Shown here piece by piece: positions 9,247 through 18,653 of a stretch of DNA of 64,000 bases. How positions within the stretch are numbered: the stretch's first letter is position 1; each line of letters starts with the position of its first letter. The notes beneath the pieces are model-generated. The model did not search any database and was not told where the DNA came from. It worked only from the letters and a program-made list of their open reading frames with translations. Both the position numbers and the translations under genes were made by a program. The stretch comes from Ancylobacter pratisalsi (GTDB lineage Bacteria; Pseudomonadota; Alphaproteobacteria; Rhizobiales; Xanthobacteraceae), in assembly GCF_010669125.1 (NCBI RefSeq), contig NZ_CP048631.1:95742-159741 (forward strand), in the 5' to 3' direction.

Positions 9247-9450
9247 ATGACTGACCTTCCCGCCTATGCCCGACGACTTCTGAGGGACGACGCCGGCGCC
9301 GCGACGCTCGAATACGGCCTGGTGATCATCGCCGTCGTCCTGATCGCCGCCGGTGCCATCAGCCTGATCGCCGGACGTTACGACGAGCCGCTGAATGAGG
9401 CGGCACAGGAGATCGTCACCTCGCGGGAGTCGCTGTCTAACAAGCCATAA
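9247..9450 (+). CDS. Second Flp-family pilin
   Basis: This 67-residue protein has the same architecture as the first pilin: a basic leader, DDAGAATLEYGLV at the processing site, then a hydrophobic helix (IIAVVLIAAGAISLIAG). The C-terminal tail is more charged and differs fully from flp, so it may be a minor pilin. It lies 98 bp downstream of flp and 46 bp upstream of cpaA. Confidence 0.88.
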   Translation: MTDLPAYARRLLRDDAGAATLEYGLVIIAVVLIAAGAISLIAGRYDEPLNEAAQEIVTSRESLSNKP

Positions 9451-9496
9451 GCCCGCCCGCCCCCGATTATTCCGATTTCACAATCGAGCGCTTCAC

Positions 9497-10021
9497 ATGG
9501 TCGAACTTTTTCCCAAGGTAATCTTTACCGGCCTGCTGCTCGTCGCTCTCGTGATTGACGTTCGATCGCTACGCTTGCCGAACCGTGTCGTTTTTCTCAT
9601 CATCGGCGCCTTCATCATCTGCGCGCCGCTTCGGCAGCTCTCGCTTGACGACACGCTTGTCCATCTCGCCACGGGCGCCGGGCTGTTCGGCGCGCTGTTC
9701 GCCGTCGCGCTCTTTGGTGCCCTGACCTCCAGCCTGCCGCTGGGGGGAGGGGACGTTAAATTCGCCGGCGCGATCGGATTGTGGCTCGGCTTCGGCCACC
9801 CGTTCTTTGTCTTCGTCGCCTGGCTGCTGATCCTTCTGGTGGCGCTTATCGCCTTCATCGTCGCCCTGGCGATGTCGCGTCAGTTCCCGTTCGTGATGCC
9901 GCTTACCGGCATTGTCTGGGTCGATGACGTCACCCTCGGCACCGTGAGCATCCGCAAGGCGCGCGTTCCCTTCGGCGTGCCGCTCGCTCTCGCGGCCATC
10001 GCCGCCACCTGGCTCAGTTGA
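9497..10021 (+). CDS. cpaA: Prepilin peptidase CpaA/TadV
   Basis: This 174-residue membrane aspartyl protease (A24 family) has about five hydrophobic segments. The two catalytic aspartates are visible: one in LVIDVRSLRLPN at about residue 20, and one in the GxGD-type motif GGGDVKF at about 83. It removes the leader from the Flp pilins and TadE-like proteins. I start it at ATG 9497, where the first membrane segment begins; the longer frame from 9395 runs through the preceding pilin. cpaB follows 14 bp later. Confidence 0.88.
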   Translation: MVELFPKVIFTGLLLVALVIDVRSLRLPNRVVFLIIGAFIICAPLRQLSLDDTLVHLATGAGLFGALFAVALFGALTSSLPLGGGDVKFAGAIGLWLGFGHPFFVFVAWLLILLVALIAFIVALAMSRQFPFVMPLTGIVWVDDVTLGTVSIRKARVPFGVPLALAAIAATWLS

Positions 10022-10035
10022 AATAGAGGTGCTGC

Positions 10036-10818
10036 GTGAACATCAAGCGCATCGGCGTCTTCGGCGCCTCATTGCTCTCCGGCGTCGCCGCCTATGCGGT
10101 CCTCGCCTCCGTTCAGCCCGCCCCCACGCCAGCGGTCGCGGTGCAACCGGCTCCCACCGGCCGCGTCGAAGGTCCGGCCACCGTCGACCTTCTCGTCGCC
10201 GCGCGGGATCTTCCCATCGGCGCGAAGCTCGCCGCCAGTGATGTCCGCTGGGTGAAGACCGTCGAGGGCTCGCATCCCGCGAGCGCCATCCTTCACAGAT
10301 CGGCGGACGACGCGGCCAGGATTGAGGCCGATATCGTTGGCAGCGTCGCGCGCCAGGGCCTGCTGGCCGGCGAGGCGATCAGCCTCCAGCGGCTCGCCAA
10401 GGGGACGGGGAGCCTTCTCGCCTTCAGCCTGCCGGACGGCAAGCGCGCCGTCGCCGTCGACATTGACGCGCGCGGTAGCCGCTCCGCCGGCAATTTCATC
10501 ATGCCGGGCGACCATGTCGACGTGCTCGCCATTGAGGCGGCCGGCGCCGGCAGTGCGAAGTCGGCCACCACGCTCATGCGCGATATCCGCGTCCTCGCGG
10601 TCGGTCCCCATCTCGGCGCCGACGCCATGGGCGGGACGCCGGTCACTGGCGAGACCGCCACGCTCGAACTCGACCCGGCACAGGCCGAGCGGATCGCTGG
10701 CGCAGCCGTCGGCACCATCAAGCTCGCCCTGCGACCGCGCGGCGAAGCCGGCGATGCCTATGCCGGCACCAACCTTCAGATGATGACCGTCCGCTACGGC
10801 ATCGCCCGTAAGCAGTGA
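10036..10818 (+). CDS. cpaB: Flp pilus assembly protein CpaB/RcpC
   Basis: The protein has 260 residues, starting at GTG 10036 after AGAGGT. An N-terminal anchor or signal (RIGVFGASLLSGVAAYAVLA) is followed by a SAF domain (VDLLVAARDLPIGAKLAASD) and a C-terminal RcpC-type domain (KRAVAVDIDARGS, MPGDHVDVLAIE). CpaB proteins act in the periplasm and influence secretin assembly. It is placed between cpaA and cpaC as in Caulobacter. Confidence 0.9.
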   Translation: MNIKRIGVFGASLLSGVAAYAVLASVQPAPTPAVAVQPAPTGRVEGPATVDLLVAARDLPIGAKLAASDVRWVKTVEGSHPASAILHRSADDAARIEADIVGSVARQGLLAGEAISLQRLAKGTGSLLAFSLPDGKRAVAVDIDARGSRSAGNFIMPGDHVDVLAIEAAGAGSAKSATTLMRDIRVLAVGPHLGADAMGGTPVTGETATLELDPAQAERIAGAAVGTIKLALRPRGEAGDAYAGTNLQMMTVRYGIARKQ

Positions 10819-10834
10819 AGCCGAGGAATCGCAG

Positions 10835-12340
10835 ATGGCTCCCTCCCGTGCGCGGTGCGCCACGTCGCTCGTAACGATCATGTCCCTGTTGCTCGGATCG
10901 CTCGGCACGGCGGCTGCCCAGCAGACCCAGCCGGCGCGCGCAAATCCGGGCTTTGTCGCACCCGATTTCAACACCGCGTTCAACCAGACCGGGGCCACGC
11001 CGGCAGCGCCAGCGCGGGGCATCATCCGCAAGACCCTCGATGTCGGGCTTGGCCGCTCCTTCGTCTTCACAGTTCCTCGCGCGGCGGCCGATGCCTATGT
11101 CGCCGATCCCAAGGTGGCAACCGCCACCGTGCAGACCGATCGACAGATCTACATCACCGGCATTGGCCCCGGCGCGACCACCATTCTCATCAGCAGCGAT
11201 GACGGCTCCCAGATCGCGGAAGTGGAGGTACGGGTGGCGCGCGATGTCGGCAGCCTGCGCAGCATCCTCGCGGCCGCGCTCCCGGGCGCCTCGATCTCGG
11301 TCCGCATGTCCGCCGACTCCGTCGTGCTCTCCGGCGAGGTGCCCAGCGCCGCCGTCGCCACCAAGGCCATGGATATCGCGCAGGGCTTCGTCGGCACCGC
11401 CGAGCGCGTCGTCAATGCCATGACCATCAGCGCCAGCGAACAGGTCATGCTGAAAGTGACGGTCGCCGAGGTGCAGCGCAACGTGCTCAAGCAGCTCGGC
11501 GTCAACGCGGTCGGCACCTGGGAAATCGGCGACGTCGTGCTTGGCGGGGTCATGTCCAACCCCTTCGGCGTCGCCGGCCAGGCGCTGTCTTCAACGGCCG
11601 GGGTGATTTCCGGCTCCGATGGCACCCTGTCCGTCCAGGCCATGGAGCAAGTGGGCGTCGCCCGCACGCTGGCCGAACCCGTCCTGACAGCCATTTCCGG
11701 CGAAACCGCCAACTTCCTGGTCGGCGGCGAGGTGCCGATCCCGACCGGCGTCACCTGTACCAACGACAATTCGTGCCAACCCAGCATCGAATACAAGAAG
11801 TTCGGCGTGTCGCTGACCTTCGCCCCGACCGTGCTGTCTTCCGGCAACATTTCCCTGCGCGTTGCGACCGAAGTCTCCGACGTCGATACGCAGAACCAGC
11901 TCACCTATCCGGTCGGCAACAACAGCACCGTCACCATCCCGGCCTTCAAGCTGCGCAAGCAGGAAACCACCGTCGAACTCCCCTCCGGCGGTTCCCTTGT
12001 CACGGCCGGGCTCATCCAGCAGGGCGGCCGGCGGGCCATCACCGGCGTGCCCGGCCTCATGCATCTGCCCGTCCTCGGGGCGCTCTTCCGCTCCCGTGAC
12101 TATCAGCGGGAGGAAACCGAACTCGTCATCATCGTGCAGCCGATGCTCGCGCGCCCGCTGCAGGCCCGGCAGGCAACGCGACCCGATCAGGGTTTCGCCG
12201 ACGCCCCCGACCCGCGCGCCGTCTTCTTCGGTCAGGTCAACCGGATCATCGCTCCCGCCGGCCCGCGCACAAATCCCACGAAAGCCGGACCTCCCGTCGC
12301 GAATGGCTACTACGGCCACGCCGGGTTCATCGTCGATTGA
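10835..12340 (+). CDS. cpaC: Tad outer-membrane secretin CpaC/RcpA
   Basis: This 501-residue secretin has a signal sequence ending near TAAAQQ and the pilus-formation N-terminal domain (LGRSFVFTVPRAAADAYVAD). A BON-like segment follows, then the secretin domain with its VPIPTG motif (GGEVPIPTG) and a terminal LPVLGALFRSRDYQREETEL block. It forms the outer-membrane channel through which the Flp fibre emerges. A disulfide is possible in the loop CTNDNSC. Length is normal. Confidence 0.93.
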   Translation: MAPSRARCATSLVTIMSLLLGSLGTAAAQQTQPARANPGFVAPDFNTAFNQTGATPAAPARGIIRKTLDVGLGRSFVFTVPRAAADAYVADPKVATATVQTDRQIYITGIGPGATTILISSDDGSQIAEVEVRVARDVGSLRSILAAALPGASISVRMSADSVVLSGEVPSAAVATKAMDIAQGFVGTAERVVNAMTISASEQVMLKVTVAEVQRNVLKQLGVNAVGTWEIGDVVLGGVMSNPFGVAGQALSSTAGVISGSDGTLSVQAMEQVGVARTLAEPVLTAISGETANFLVGGEVPIPTGVTCTNDNSCQPSIEYKKFGVSLTFAPTVLSSGNISLRVATEVSDVDTQNQLTYPVGNNSTVTIPAFKLRKQETTVELPSGGSLVTAGLIQQGGRRAITGVPGLMHLPVLGALFRSRDYQREETELVIIVQPMLARPLQARQATRPDQGFADAPDPRAVFFGQVNRIIAPAGPRTNPTKAGPPVANGYYGHAGFIVD

Positions 12341-12354
12341 TCCGAGGCACGATC

Positions 12355-13092
12355 ATGAACAGCACCCACATCCTCGCCGCCTCCCTGGTCGCCCTTGCAG
12401 CCGCCGGCTGCACCCAGCAGCGTTTCGACACCGGCTATTACCCGTCCTCCGTCAATGCGCGCCACCCTATCGAGCTGGTCGACGAAGCCCGAAGCCTGCC
12501 CGTCTATCCCTCCACACATCGCGGGCTAGACCGGCGGCAGGCCGATGACGTCGCGCAGTTCGCGCGCGCCTACCGGGCCGACAGCCGGAGCAACGTCATG
12601 ATCCGCGTCCCCGCCGGGGCAGGGCGCGCCGATCCGCTCACCCGCCAGACCGTGTCCACCGTCCGCGACGAGCTTGTCCGCCAGGGTATCCCGGCCCGGG
12701 CCATCAGCCAGGCGTCTTACGATGACGCCGGCATCACCAGCATCGCCCCCATCTACCTCTCCTACCGAGCCCTTGCCGCCGCTGTGCCCCATCAATGCGG
12801 GCAATGGCCTTTCGACCTCGCGGGCGGGGGCGGGGGAGGGGGGCAGATTTCACAAGCGGCCGCGGACAATGAGTGGTGGTCGAACGAGCCCTATTGGAAC
12901 TTCGGCTGCGCCTATCAGGCCAACATCGCCGCTCAGGCGCTCGACCCGCTCGACATTGAACGCCCGCGAATGGCCGCCGCCGGCGACGCCGGCAAGAGGG
13001 TCAATGACGTGCGCGCCCTGCGCGAAGGCCGCGACCCCAGCACCGGCTACACCGCTGAGGCGATCTCCGTGCAAGACGCGGGAGGCCGTTGA
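12355..13092 (+). CDS. cpaD: Pilus assembly lipoprotein CpaD
   Basis: This 245-residue protein has a lipoprotein signal and lipobox (LVALAAAGC), then the CpaD family region (RHPIELVDE, TRQTVSTVRDELVRQGIPA) and a C-terminal cysteine pair (CGQWPFDL, FGCAYQANIAAQ). CpaD supports the secretin in the outer membrane. ATG 12355 is preceded by GAGGCAC; an in-frame ATG at 12337 is less well placed. The stop overlaps the cpaE start (TGATG). A run of seven glycines (about residues 158-164) lies in a linker. Confidence 0.9.
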   Translation: MNSTHILAASLVALAAAGCTQQRFDTGYYPSSVNARHPIELVDEARSLPVYPSTHRGLDRRQADDVAQFARAYRADSRSNVMIRVPAGAGRADPLTRQTVSTVRDELVRQGIPARAISQASYDDAGITSIAPIYLSYRALAAAVPHQCGQWPFDLAGGGGGGGQISQAAADNEWWSNEPYWNFGCAYQANIAAQALDPLDIERPRMAAAGDAGKRVNDVRALREGRDPSTGYTAEAISVQDAGGR

Positions 13093-14396
13093 TGCTTGTC
13101 GCGGTCGACAACACCTCTTCCATGCCCGAGCCGGGTATCCGCGCCCTGCCGCGGCTCTCTCTGGTGGCCGCCCATACGACGGCGCCGGTTGGCGCCGTCC
13201 TGTCCGCCGCGATCCGCCACGACAGCATGTCGCGCGTCAACAGCCTCCTCGGAGAGGACGGCGTGCCCGGCCTCATTCGCGCCATCCAGCAGTTGGGCGC
13301 CGTTCCCGACATCGTCGCGATCGAGATGCAGCCCGGCCAGGGCGCCGATCAGCTGATGGACGAGCTGGCGCTTCTCGCGCCCCATTGCGGCGAGGCCACC
13401 CAGGTCTTCGTCATCGGGCACCACAACGATATTGCGCTCTATCGCCGGCTGAAGCGCGAGGGTGCGGCGGACTATCTCGTCGCTCCCTTCTCGCCGGCGG
13501 ACCTCATCCGCTCCATCGGCGATCACGTCCTGTCGCGCCGCGAGAGCGACGGCGCGATCGGCGCCGTCACGCTCGTCATCGGCGCACGCGGCGGTGTCGG
13601 AGCGACCACCATCGCGGCCAACCTCGCATGGCTCGGGGCGCGCGCCGGCTCCAGCCTGCTGCTTGATATGTCCGTGCCGATGTCGTCGCTGCCGGCCCTT
13701 CTTGGCCTGGAGCCCGACCCCGACCTGTCGCGCATGCTCTACCAGCCCATCGAGCTGGATAACGAAATGCTCGACAAAATCACAATGAGCACGCCGCTCT
13801 CGCCGAACCTCGGCATCGCCAGCACTGAGGGCGACTTTGGCGCCAGCGTCGATCGGCGGGGCATTCCCAACCTTCTCAACACCGCCCGCAAATCCGCCCG
13901 CACGGTCGTGACGGACTTTCCGGGCTGGCTGCTCGGACCCGATACCCTTTCGGCGCTCGCCAGGGCCGATCACCTGGTCCTCGTCGCGACACCCGATTTT
14001 GTCGCGATACCCCGTGCTAGCGCCATCCTGCGCGAGATCCGCGCCGCCGACGGTCCCGAACCCGTTCTGGTCCTCAACCAGGCCGGGCAGGCGGGACGCG
14101 CGGAACAGGACTGGTCTGTCACAGAGGTGGCGCGCGCCCTGAATGTCAGCCCGAGCGCCATCGTGACGGTTCCCGCCGAGCCGAAGACCTTCGCCGAGGC
14201 GGAAGCCGAGGGCACCCTTATCGCCGCCAGCGCGCCGGACAGCGCCGCCGCCGGCGCTCTCCGCGCCGTCTATGCCCGCATTGCCCCCGGCGATCCGGCC
14301 GCCGTGACCCCTCTTGCCGCCGCCTCGGCGCGCAGCGGGCCGCTGGCCGCCCTGCGCGACCTTCCCACCCGCCTGCTGTCCCCCTTCAGGAAGTGA
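13092..14396 (+). CDS. cpaE: Pilus assembly ATPase CpaE/TadZ
   Basis: This 434-residue protein has an N-terminal receiver-like domain without clear phosphorylation residues, then a MinD/ParA-type ATPase domain starting at the deviant Walker A GARGGVGATT (about residue 165). CpaE/TadZ proteins place the pilus machine, usually at a cell pole. ATG 13092 overlaps the cpaD stop and follows GGAGG; translation is probably coupled. Confidence 0.9.
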   Translation: MLVAVDNTSSMPEPGIRALPRLSLVAAHTTAPVGAVLSAAIRHDSMSRVNSLLGEDGVPGLIRAIQQLGAVPDIVAIEMQPGQGADQLMDELALLAPHCGEATQVFVIGHHNDIALYRRLKREGAADYLVAPFSPADLIRSIGDHVLSRRESDGAIGAVTLVIGARGGVGATTIAANLAWLGARAGSSLLLDMSVPMSSLPALLGLEPDPDLSRMLYQPIELDNEMLDKITMSTPLSPNLGIASTEGDFGASVDRRGIPNLLNTARKSARTVVTDFPGWLLGPDTLSALARADHLVLVATPDFVAIPRASAILREIRAADGPEPVLVLNQAGQAGRAEQDWSVTEVARALNVSPSAIVTVPAEPKTFAEAEAEGTLIAASAPDSAAAGALRAVYARIAPGDPAAVTPLAAASARSGPLAALRDLPTRLLSPFRK

Positions 14397-14404
14397 CCGG
14401 CGCC

Positions 14405-15799
14405 ATGGCTCTCTTCGGTAGCAAGACCAAACTCCCGGACACCCCGGCCGCCCCCGCGCCCAAGCCCGAGGTCGTCCAGCTCGCGCCGGTTTCCACCATC
14501 CGGGCCGAGGATCGCGAACGCCTCGATGCCGTCCGCAACCGCACCGCCGACACCCTGTTCCGGGCGGCCGATACCTTCGGCCCGGCCGATCCGGCGGCGC
14601 TTTCCTCGGATGCCTTCCGCGCCGAGGTCAACAACGCCATCCGTCAGACCCTGCAGGCCGACCCCCAGGCCGGCTTTCTCAAAGCGGCGGATCGCGAATG
14701 GCTGATCAACGATTTGACCGCCGAGATGTGCGGCTTCGGGCCGTTGGAGCCCCTGTTGGCGCGTGACGATATCTCCGAAATCATGGTCAACGGCACCGGC
14801 GCTATTCACCTCGAAATCGCTGGCTCCATGGTGCAGAGCGACATTCGCTTTCGCAGCGAGGACGCCTTGCAGCGCATCGCCAAGCGCATGGTCGACGAGA
14901 CCGGCCGGCGCGTCGATACATCCTCGCCGATCTGCGATGCCCGCCTGAAAGACGGCTCGCGCATCAACGTCACGCTGCCGCCGATCGCCGTCGACGGCAC
15001 CATCCTGACCATCCGAAAATTCCGCAAGGAACGCCTCACCCTCGAACAGCTTGTCGCCGCCGGCTCGCTCAGTCCCGAGGCCATGGACGTCATCGCCGTC
15101 ATCGGCCGGTGCCGCCTCAACATTCTGATTTCCGGCGGCACGGGCTCCGGCAAGACCACCCTGCTTAATTGCGTCTCGTCCTGCATCGACGAGCGCGAAC
15201 GCATCGTCACCTGTGAGGACACCGCCGAGCTTCAGCTGCAGCTTCCGCATGTCGTCCGGATGGAAACCCGCGCCGAGAACGCCGAGGGCACCGGCGAAAT
15301 CACAATGCGGCAGCTGGTGCGCAACGCGCTGCGTATGCGCCCGCGCCGCATCATCGTCGGCGAGGTGCGCGGTGAAGAGGCCGTCGATCTCATCAATGCG
15401 ATGAACACCGGCCACAGCGGCTCAATGGGCACCGTGCACGCCAATGATCCCCGGCTTGCCCTCTCCCGCATGGAAGCGCTCATACGCACGGCGAAAGGCT
15501 ATGAGGCCGTTCCCAGCCTCAACATCAAGCGCGACCTCGCCGACTCGCTCGACGTCATCATCCAGACCGAGCAGCTGATCACCGGCAAGCGCGTGGTGAC
15601 GCATGTCACCGACGTGCTGCGCGTCGAAGGCGAGACGATCACGACGGAAGACCTGATCGTCTACGACCACGCGCGCGGCCGACATGTCGGCAAAGGGCAG
15701 CTCCGCCCCTCCTTCTACCGGGTCGCCGAACGCTATGGCCTCGCCGAGCGCCTGGCCGCCGCGCTGTCCGCCCTCAACATGAACGCGAGGGAGCCGTGA
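14405..15799 (+). CDS. cpaF: Pilus assembly/retraction ATPase CpaF/TadA
   Basis: This 464-residue secretion ATPase of the VirB11/TadA family has Walker A GGTGSGKTT at about residue 243, a His-box/Walker B region (RMRPRRIIVGEVRGEEA) and a conserved arginine-rich N-terminal domain. It is the cytoplasmic motor that assembles Flp fibres. An in-frame GTG at 14393 could add four residues. The last codon overlaps the tadB start. Confidence 0.94.
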   Translation: MALFGSKTKLPDTPAAPAPKPEVVQLAPVSTIRAEDRERLDAVRNRTADTLFRAADTFGPADPAALSSDAFRAEVNNAIRQTLQADPQAGFLKAADREWLINDLTAEMCGFGPLEPLLARDDISEIMVNGTGAIHLEIAGSMVQSDIRFRSEDALQRIAKRMVDETGRRVDTSSPICDARLKDGSRINVTLPPIAVDGTILTIRKFRKERLTLEQLVAAGSLSPEAMDVIAVIGRCRLNILISGGTGSGKTTLLNCVSSCIDERERIVTCEDTAELQLQLPHVVRMETRAENAEGTGEITMRQLVRNALRMRPRRIIVGEVRGEEAVDLINAMNTGHSGSMGTVHANDPRLALSRMEALIRTAKGYEAVPSLNIKRDLADSLDVIIQTEQLITGKRVVTHVTDVLRVEGETITTEDLIVYDHARGRHVGKGQLRPSFYRVAERYGLAERLAAALSALNMNAREP

Positions 15800-16791
15800 T
15801 GCAGACCCTCGCAGCTCTGTTCGGCGCCTGTTCCGTGTCGTTGCTCGTGATGGGCTCCCTCTATCAGTACCTTAACCCCTCGCTGGCGAGCGACCGCAAG
15901 CGGGCCTTCGTCGATCGCACGAGGGCCGCCCTGTTCGGGGATGAACGCACGGCCCGGCACGCACGCCGTCAGATGATCATGGAACGCCTGGCGCAGCTCA
16001 GCCGCGACGAGCAGGCCCGCAGGGGTGCCGGCGATCGCGCCCGCGCCGTGGAACTCCGCCTGGAACGGTCGGGCCTGTCCTGGTCCCGATCACAATATCG
16101 CCGCGTGCAGATCGGCGTCAGCGTCCTCGCCTTCCTTGTGCTCGTTGTCGCCACGGGATCGGTGATCCTTTCCCTGCCGCTTGCCTTTGCTGCCGGGTTC
16201 ATGCTTCCCGCCGCCTATCTGGAACGCAAGATCGCGGCGCGCTACGCCGCGTTCTCGCACGAGCTTCCCAACGCCCTCGACGTGCTGGTGCGCGGAACCC
16301 GCGCCGGTCTTCCCGTCTCCGAATGCATCCGCTCAGTCGCCAGGGAAGCCGCCGAGCCCGTACGGACGGAATTCGAGCTGGTCGTGCATGCCCAGAGCAT
16401 CGGCGCCTCGCTGACAGACGCGACCGAAATGCTGGCCCACCGGGTGCCCATATCAGACACCCGGTTCCTCGCCATCGCCATCAGCATCCAGGAGACCGAG
16501 GGCGGCGCCATCGCCGACACCCTCAGCAATCTCTCGAACACGCTGCGCGAGCGCCGCAAGCTCAACGAGAAGATCGAGGCCATGGGTTCATCCGCGCGCT
16601 CCAGTGCGAAGGCCCTCGCGGCGATGCCGTTCCTGCTGTTGGGCCTGACCTACTTCATGGACCCCGAGCGAACCCAGGTCCTTTGGACCACCACGAGCGG
16701 GCGCATCGTCACCGCTGTCTGCGTCGTCTGGGTGCTGATCGGCTTCTTTGTGCTGAAGCGGATGCAAGACAACGCCATGAGCGGCGGGTGA
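15799..16791 (+). CDS. tadB: Tad inner-membrane platform protein TadB
   Basis: The protein has 330 residues with an N-terminal membrane segment, a T2SSF domain (LPNALDVLVRGTRAGLPVSE) and two C-terminal membrane helices. With TadC it forms the inner-membrane platform on which the ATPase acts. ATG 15799 overlaps the cpaF stop; GTG 15796 is a possible alternative. It is followed within a few bases by tadC. Confidence 0.92.
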   Translation: MQTLAALFGACSVSLLVMGSLYQYLNPSLASDRKRAFVDRTRAALFGDERTARHARRQMIMERLAQLSRDEQARRGAGDRARAVELRLERSGLSWSRSQYRRVQIGVSVLAFLVLVVATGSVILSLPLAFAAGFMLPAAYLERKIAARYAAFSHELPNALDVLVRGTRAGLPVSECIRSVAREAAEPVRTEFELVVHAQSIGASLTDATEMLAHRVPISDTRFLAIAISIQETEGGAIADTLSNLSNTLRERRKLNEKIEAMGSSARSSAKALAAMPFLLLGLTYFMDPERTQVLWTTTSGRIVTAVCVVWVLIGFFVLKRMQDNAMSGG

Positions 16792-16796
16792 GCACC

Positions 16797-17699
16797 ATGT
16801 CAGCGCAGCTCGCACTCGCCTCCGCTCTTATCGGCGTCTCGGTTTTCGCAGGTCTGCATGCGCTGTCCATGGGCCGCGCCCGCGACCGGAGCCGCCCCCG
16901 CACGCTGGCCGGCACACCCGCCGTCGCCACTCGGCCCGGCTCCTATCGCGACGCTGTCGCCGACTATCTCGTGCGGACGCTCGCCCTCAAGAAGTGGTTC
17001 GCCATAGAGAACATGCGGGACCGCCTTCACCGCGCCGGCAAGCGCGGCACGCGCGCCGAGGCGGCCTATCTCGCGGCGAAGTTCCTCTTTCCCTTCGCCG
17101 GCATGGCGATAGGCGTCATCTATTTCGGCGTTCTCGACGTGATGGCGCTGCCCCTGCCGCTGAAACTGAGCGCCGTGGTCTTCGCCGCCTATATCGGCAT
17201 GAAGGTCCCGGACATTCTCGTCGACCGCGCCACGCGCAAGCGCCAGGCGTCCATCCAGGACGCATGGCCCGACGCTCTGGATTTGATGATCATCCTCGTC
17301 GAGGGCGGGCAGTCGATCGACGCCGCGCTGCGGCGCGTCGCCTCCGACATCAGCATCCGGTCGCGCGCGCTTGCCGAGGATCTGACGATCCTCATCACCG
17401 AAATGTCCCTGCTGCCGGAAAAGCGAAACGCCTTTGAGAATTTCGGCCGTCGTTCCGACGTCGTCGAAGTCAAAAGCGCCTGCATGGCCTTCATCCAGTC
17501 GGATGAACAGGGAACCGAAATCGGGCCAGCTTTCAGAGCCCTCGCGGCGGACGGTCGAACAATCCGCATGTCCCGCATCGAGAAAAAAGCGGCCGCCATC
17601 GCGGCGATCATGGCCCTTCCCGTCGCCGTTTTCTTCCTCCTCCCCTTGATGGTCCTCGCGGTCATGCCCGCAGCCATCGATTTCTTGCAATGGAAATGA
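16797..17699 (+). CDS. tadC: Tad inner-membrane platform protein TadC
   Basis: This 300-residue partner of TadB has an N-terminal helix, a T2SSF domain (WPDALDLMIILVEGGQSIDA) and C-terminal membrane segments (AIMALPVAVFFLLPLMVLAV). I chose ATG 16797; a GTG at 16788 overlapping the tadB stop is equally possible. The order tadB-tadC is standard. Confidence 0.92.
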   Translation: MSAQLALASALIGVSVFAGLHALSMGRARDRSRPRTLAGTPAVATRPGSYRDAVADYLVRTLALKKWFAIENMRDRLHRAGKRGTRAEAAYLAAKFLFPFAGMAIGVIYFGVLDVMALPLPLKLSAVVFAAYIGMKVPDILVDRATRKRQASIQDAWPDALDLMIILVEGGQSIDAALRRVASDISIRSRALAEDLTILITEMSLLPEKRNAFENFGRRSDVVEVKSACMAFIQSDEQGTEIGPAFRALAADGRTIRMSRIEKKAAAIAAIMALPVAVFFLLPLMVLAVMPAAIDFLQWK

Positions 17700-17701
17700 C
17701 A

Positions 17702-18625
17702 ATGACTGGACCCATCAAGAGACACATTGCCCGCCTGTGCTCATCCTCCGAGGGAAGTGTCGCCGTGTTCGTCGGGCTGTTCCTCGTCGCCGCCCTCGGC
17801 GCCGGCGTCATGGTGGTAGACTACACCCGCGCGTCCACCTTGCAGGGCAAGCTGCAGCATGCCATGGACACCTCTGTCGGCGAGGCCGCGCGCGGCCAGA
17901 CCGACGCGCAGGTGATCGCTCTCGCCAAGGCCCAGATCGGCGAATTTCTCAAGGACGGCAACTATGCGTCCGCCGACGAAGCCGTCTTCACCATCACCCG
18001 TGAAAACGGTCGCGTAACCCTCTCCGGCACGCTGCCCTATAGCCCCCTCTTCGGCCCGCTCTACGGTCTGGTCTCGCCGGCCGGCAATCTGCTCGTCGCT
18101 TCCGGCTCGACCGCTCGTGAGGCCGTCTGCACGCCGCTGGCGTCCGAACGTCGCTGGAGCGCGAAGACCGGAGCGTGCGCCGCCGGCCAAACCGGCAGCC
18201 ACACGTGGGAGGCCGAAGAAGAACGCACCTCGTCCTGCGCGGCTGGCGCCCTGGAACCCAGCTGGAGCGGCTGGGTCGCGACCGGCGCTGTTCGGGGCGA
18301 CGTGAATAGCTGCGTGGCGTCGACCTGCACATGGGTGCGCGTGGGCACGGCCCATGCTTGCCTGGGGTGGGGAGAGGGCAATCCCAAGGAAGGCGAGACC
18401 GGCGGCGGAACCTGTTACTCCCAGGCCGAGCTGTTGGCGCAGGCAACCGCCACCGTGGAGGCCGGACAGTCCACGCCTCAATTCGAGATGTTCTCGGCGA
18501 AACCCGGCCAAAAGGGGCCATCATGGGCGCGTGGTCGCCAGTGCTGGTCCTATCAAGGGGCGCTTTGCACCGGAGGCGGCAGCACGGTGAATCGCAACCT
18601 GTTCTATGAAATCCGCTGTGACTGA
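17702..18625 (+). CDS. TadG-like protein with a cysteine-rich C-terminal half
   Basis: This protein of about 307 residues begins with a TadE/TadG-type head (SEGSVAVFVGLFLVAALGAG). A periplasmic domain follows to about residue 140 (putative pilus-associated Tad region). The C-terminal half is different: ten cysteines occur in repeated modules such as CAAGQTGSHTWEAEEE and SWSGWVATG...VNSC, a pattern I recall from tip regions of pilins and phage tail proteins. That suggests a surface-exposed, disulfide-stabilised adhesive or tip region (inference). ATGs at 17690, 17696 and 17702 are in frame; the last has the best spacing from GGAAA. Confidence 0.65.
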   Translation: MTGPIKRHIARLCSSSEGSVAVFVGLFLVAALGAGVMVVDYTRASTLQGKLQHAMDTSVGEAARGQTDAQVIALAKAQIGEFLKDGNYASADEAVFTITRENGRVTLSGTLPYSPLFGPLYGLVSPAGNLLVASGSTAREAVCTPLASERRWSAKTGACAAGQTGSHTWEAEEERTSSCAAGALEPSWSGWVATGAVRGDVNSCVASTCTWVRVGTAHACLGWGEGNPKEGETGGGTCYSQAELLAQATATVEAGQSTPQFEMFSAKPGQKGPSWARGRQCWSYQGALCTGGGSTVNRNLFYEIRCD

Positions 18626-18653
18626 CATGCACCAGCGACATGAACAGGTAAGC

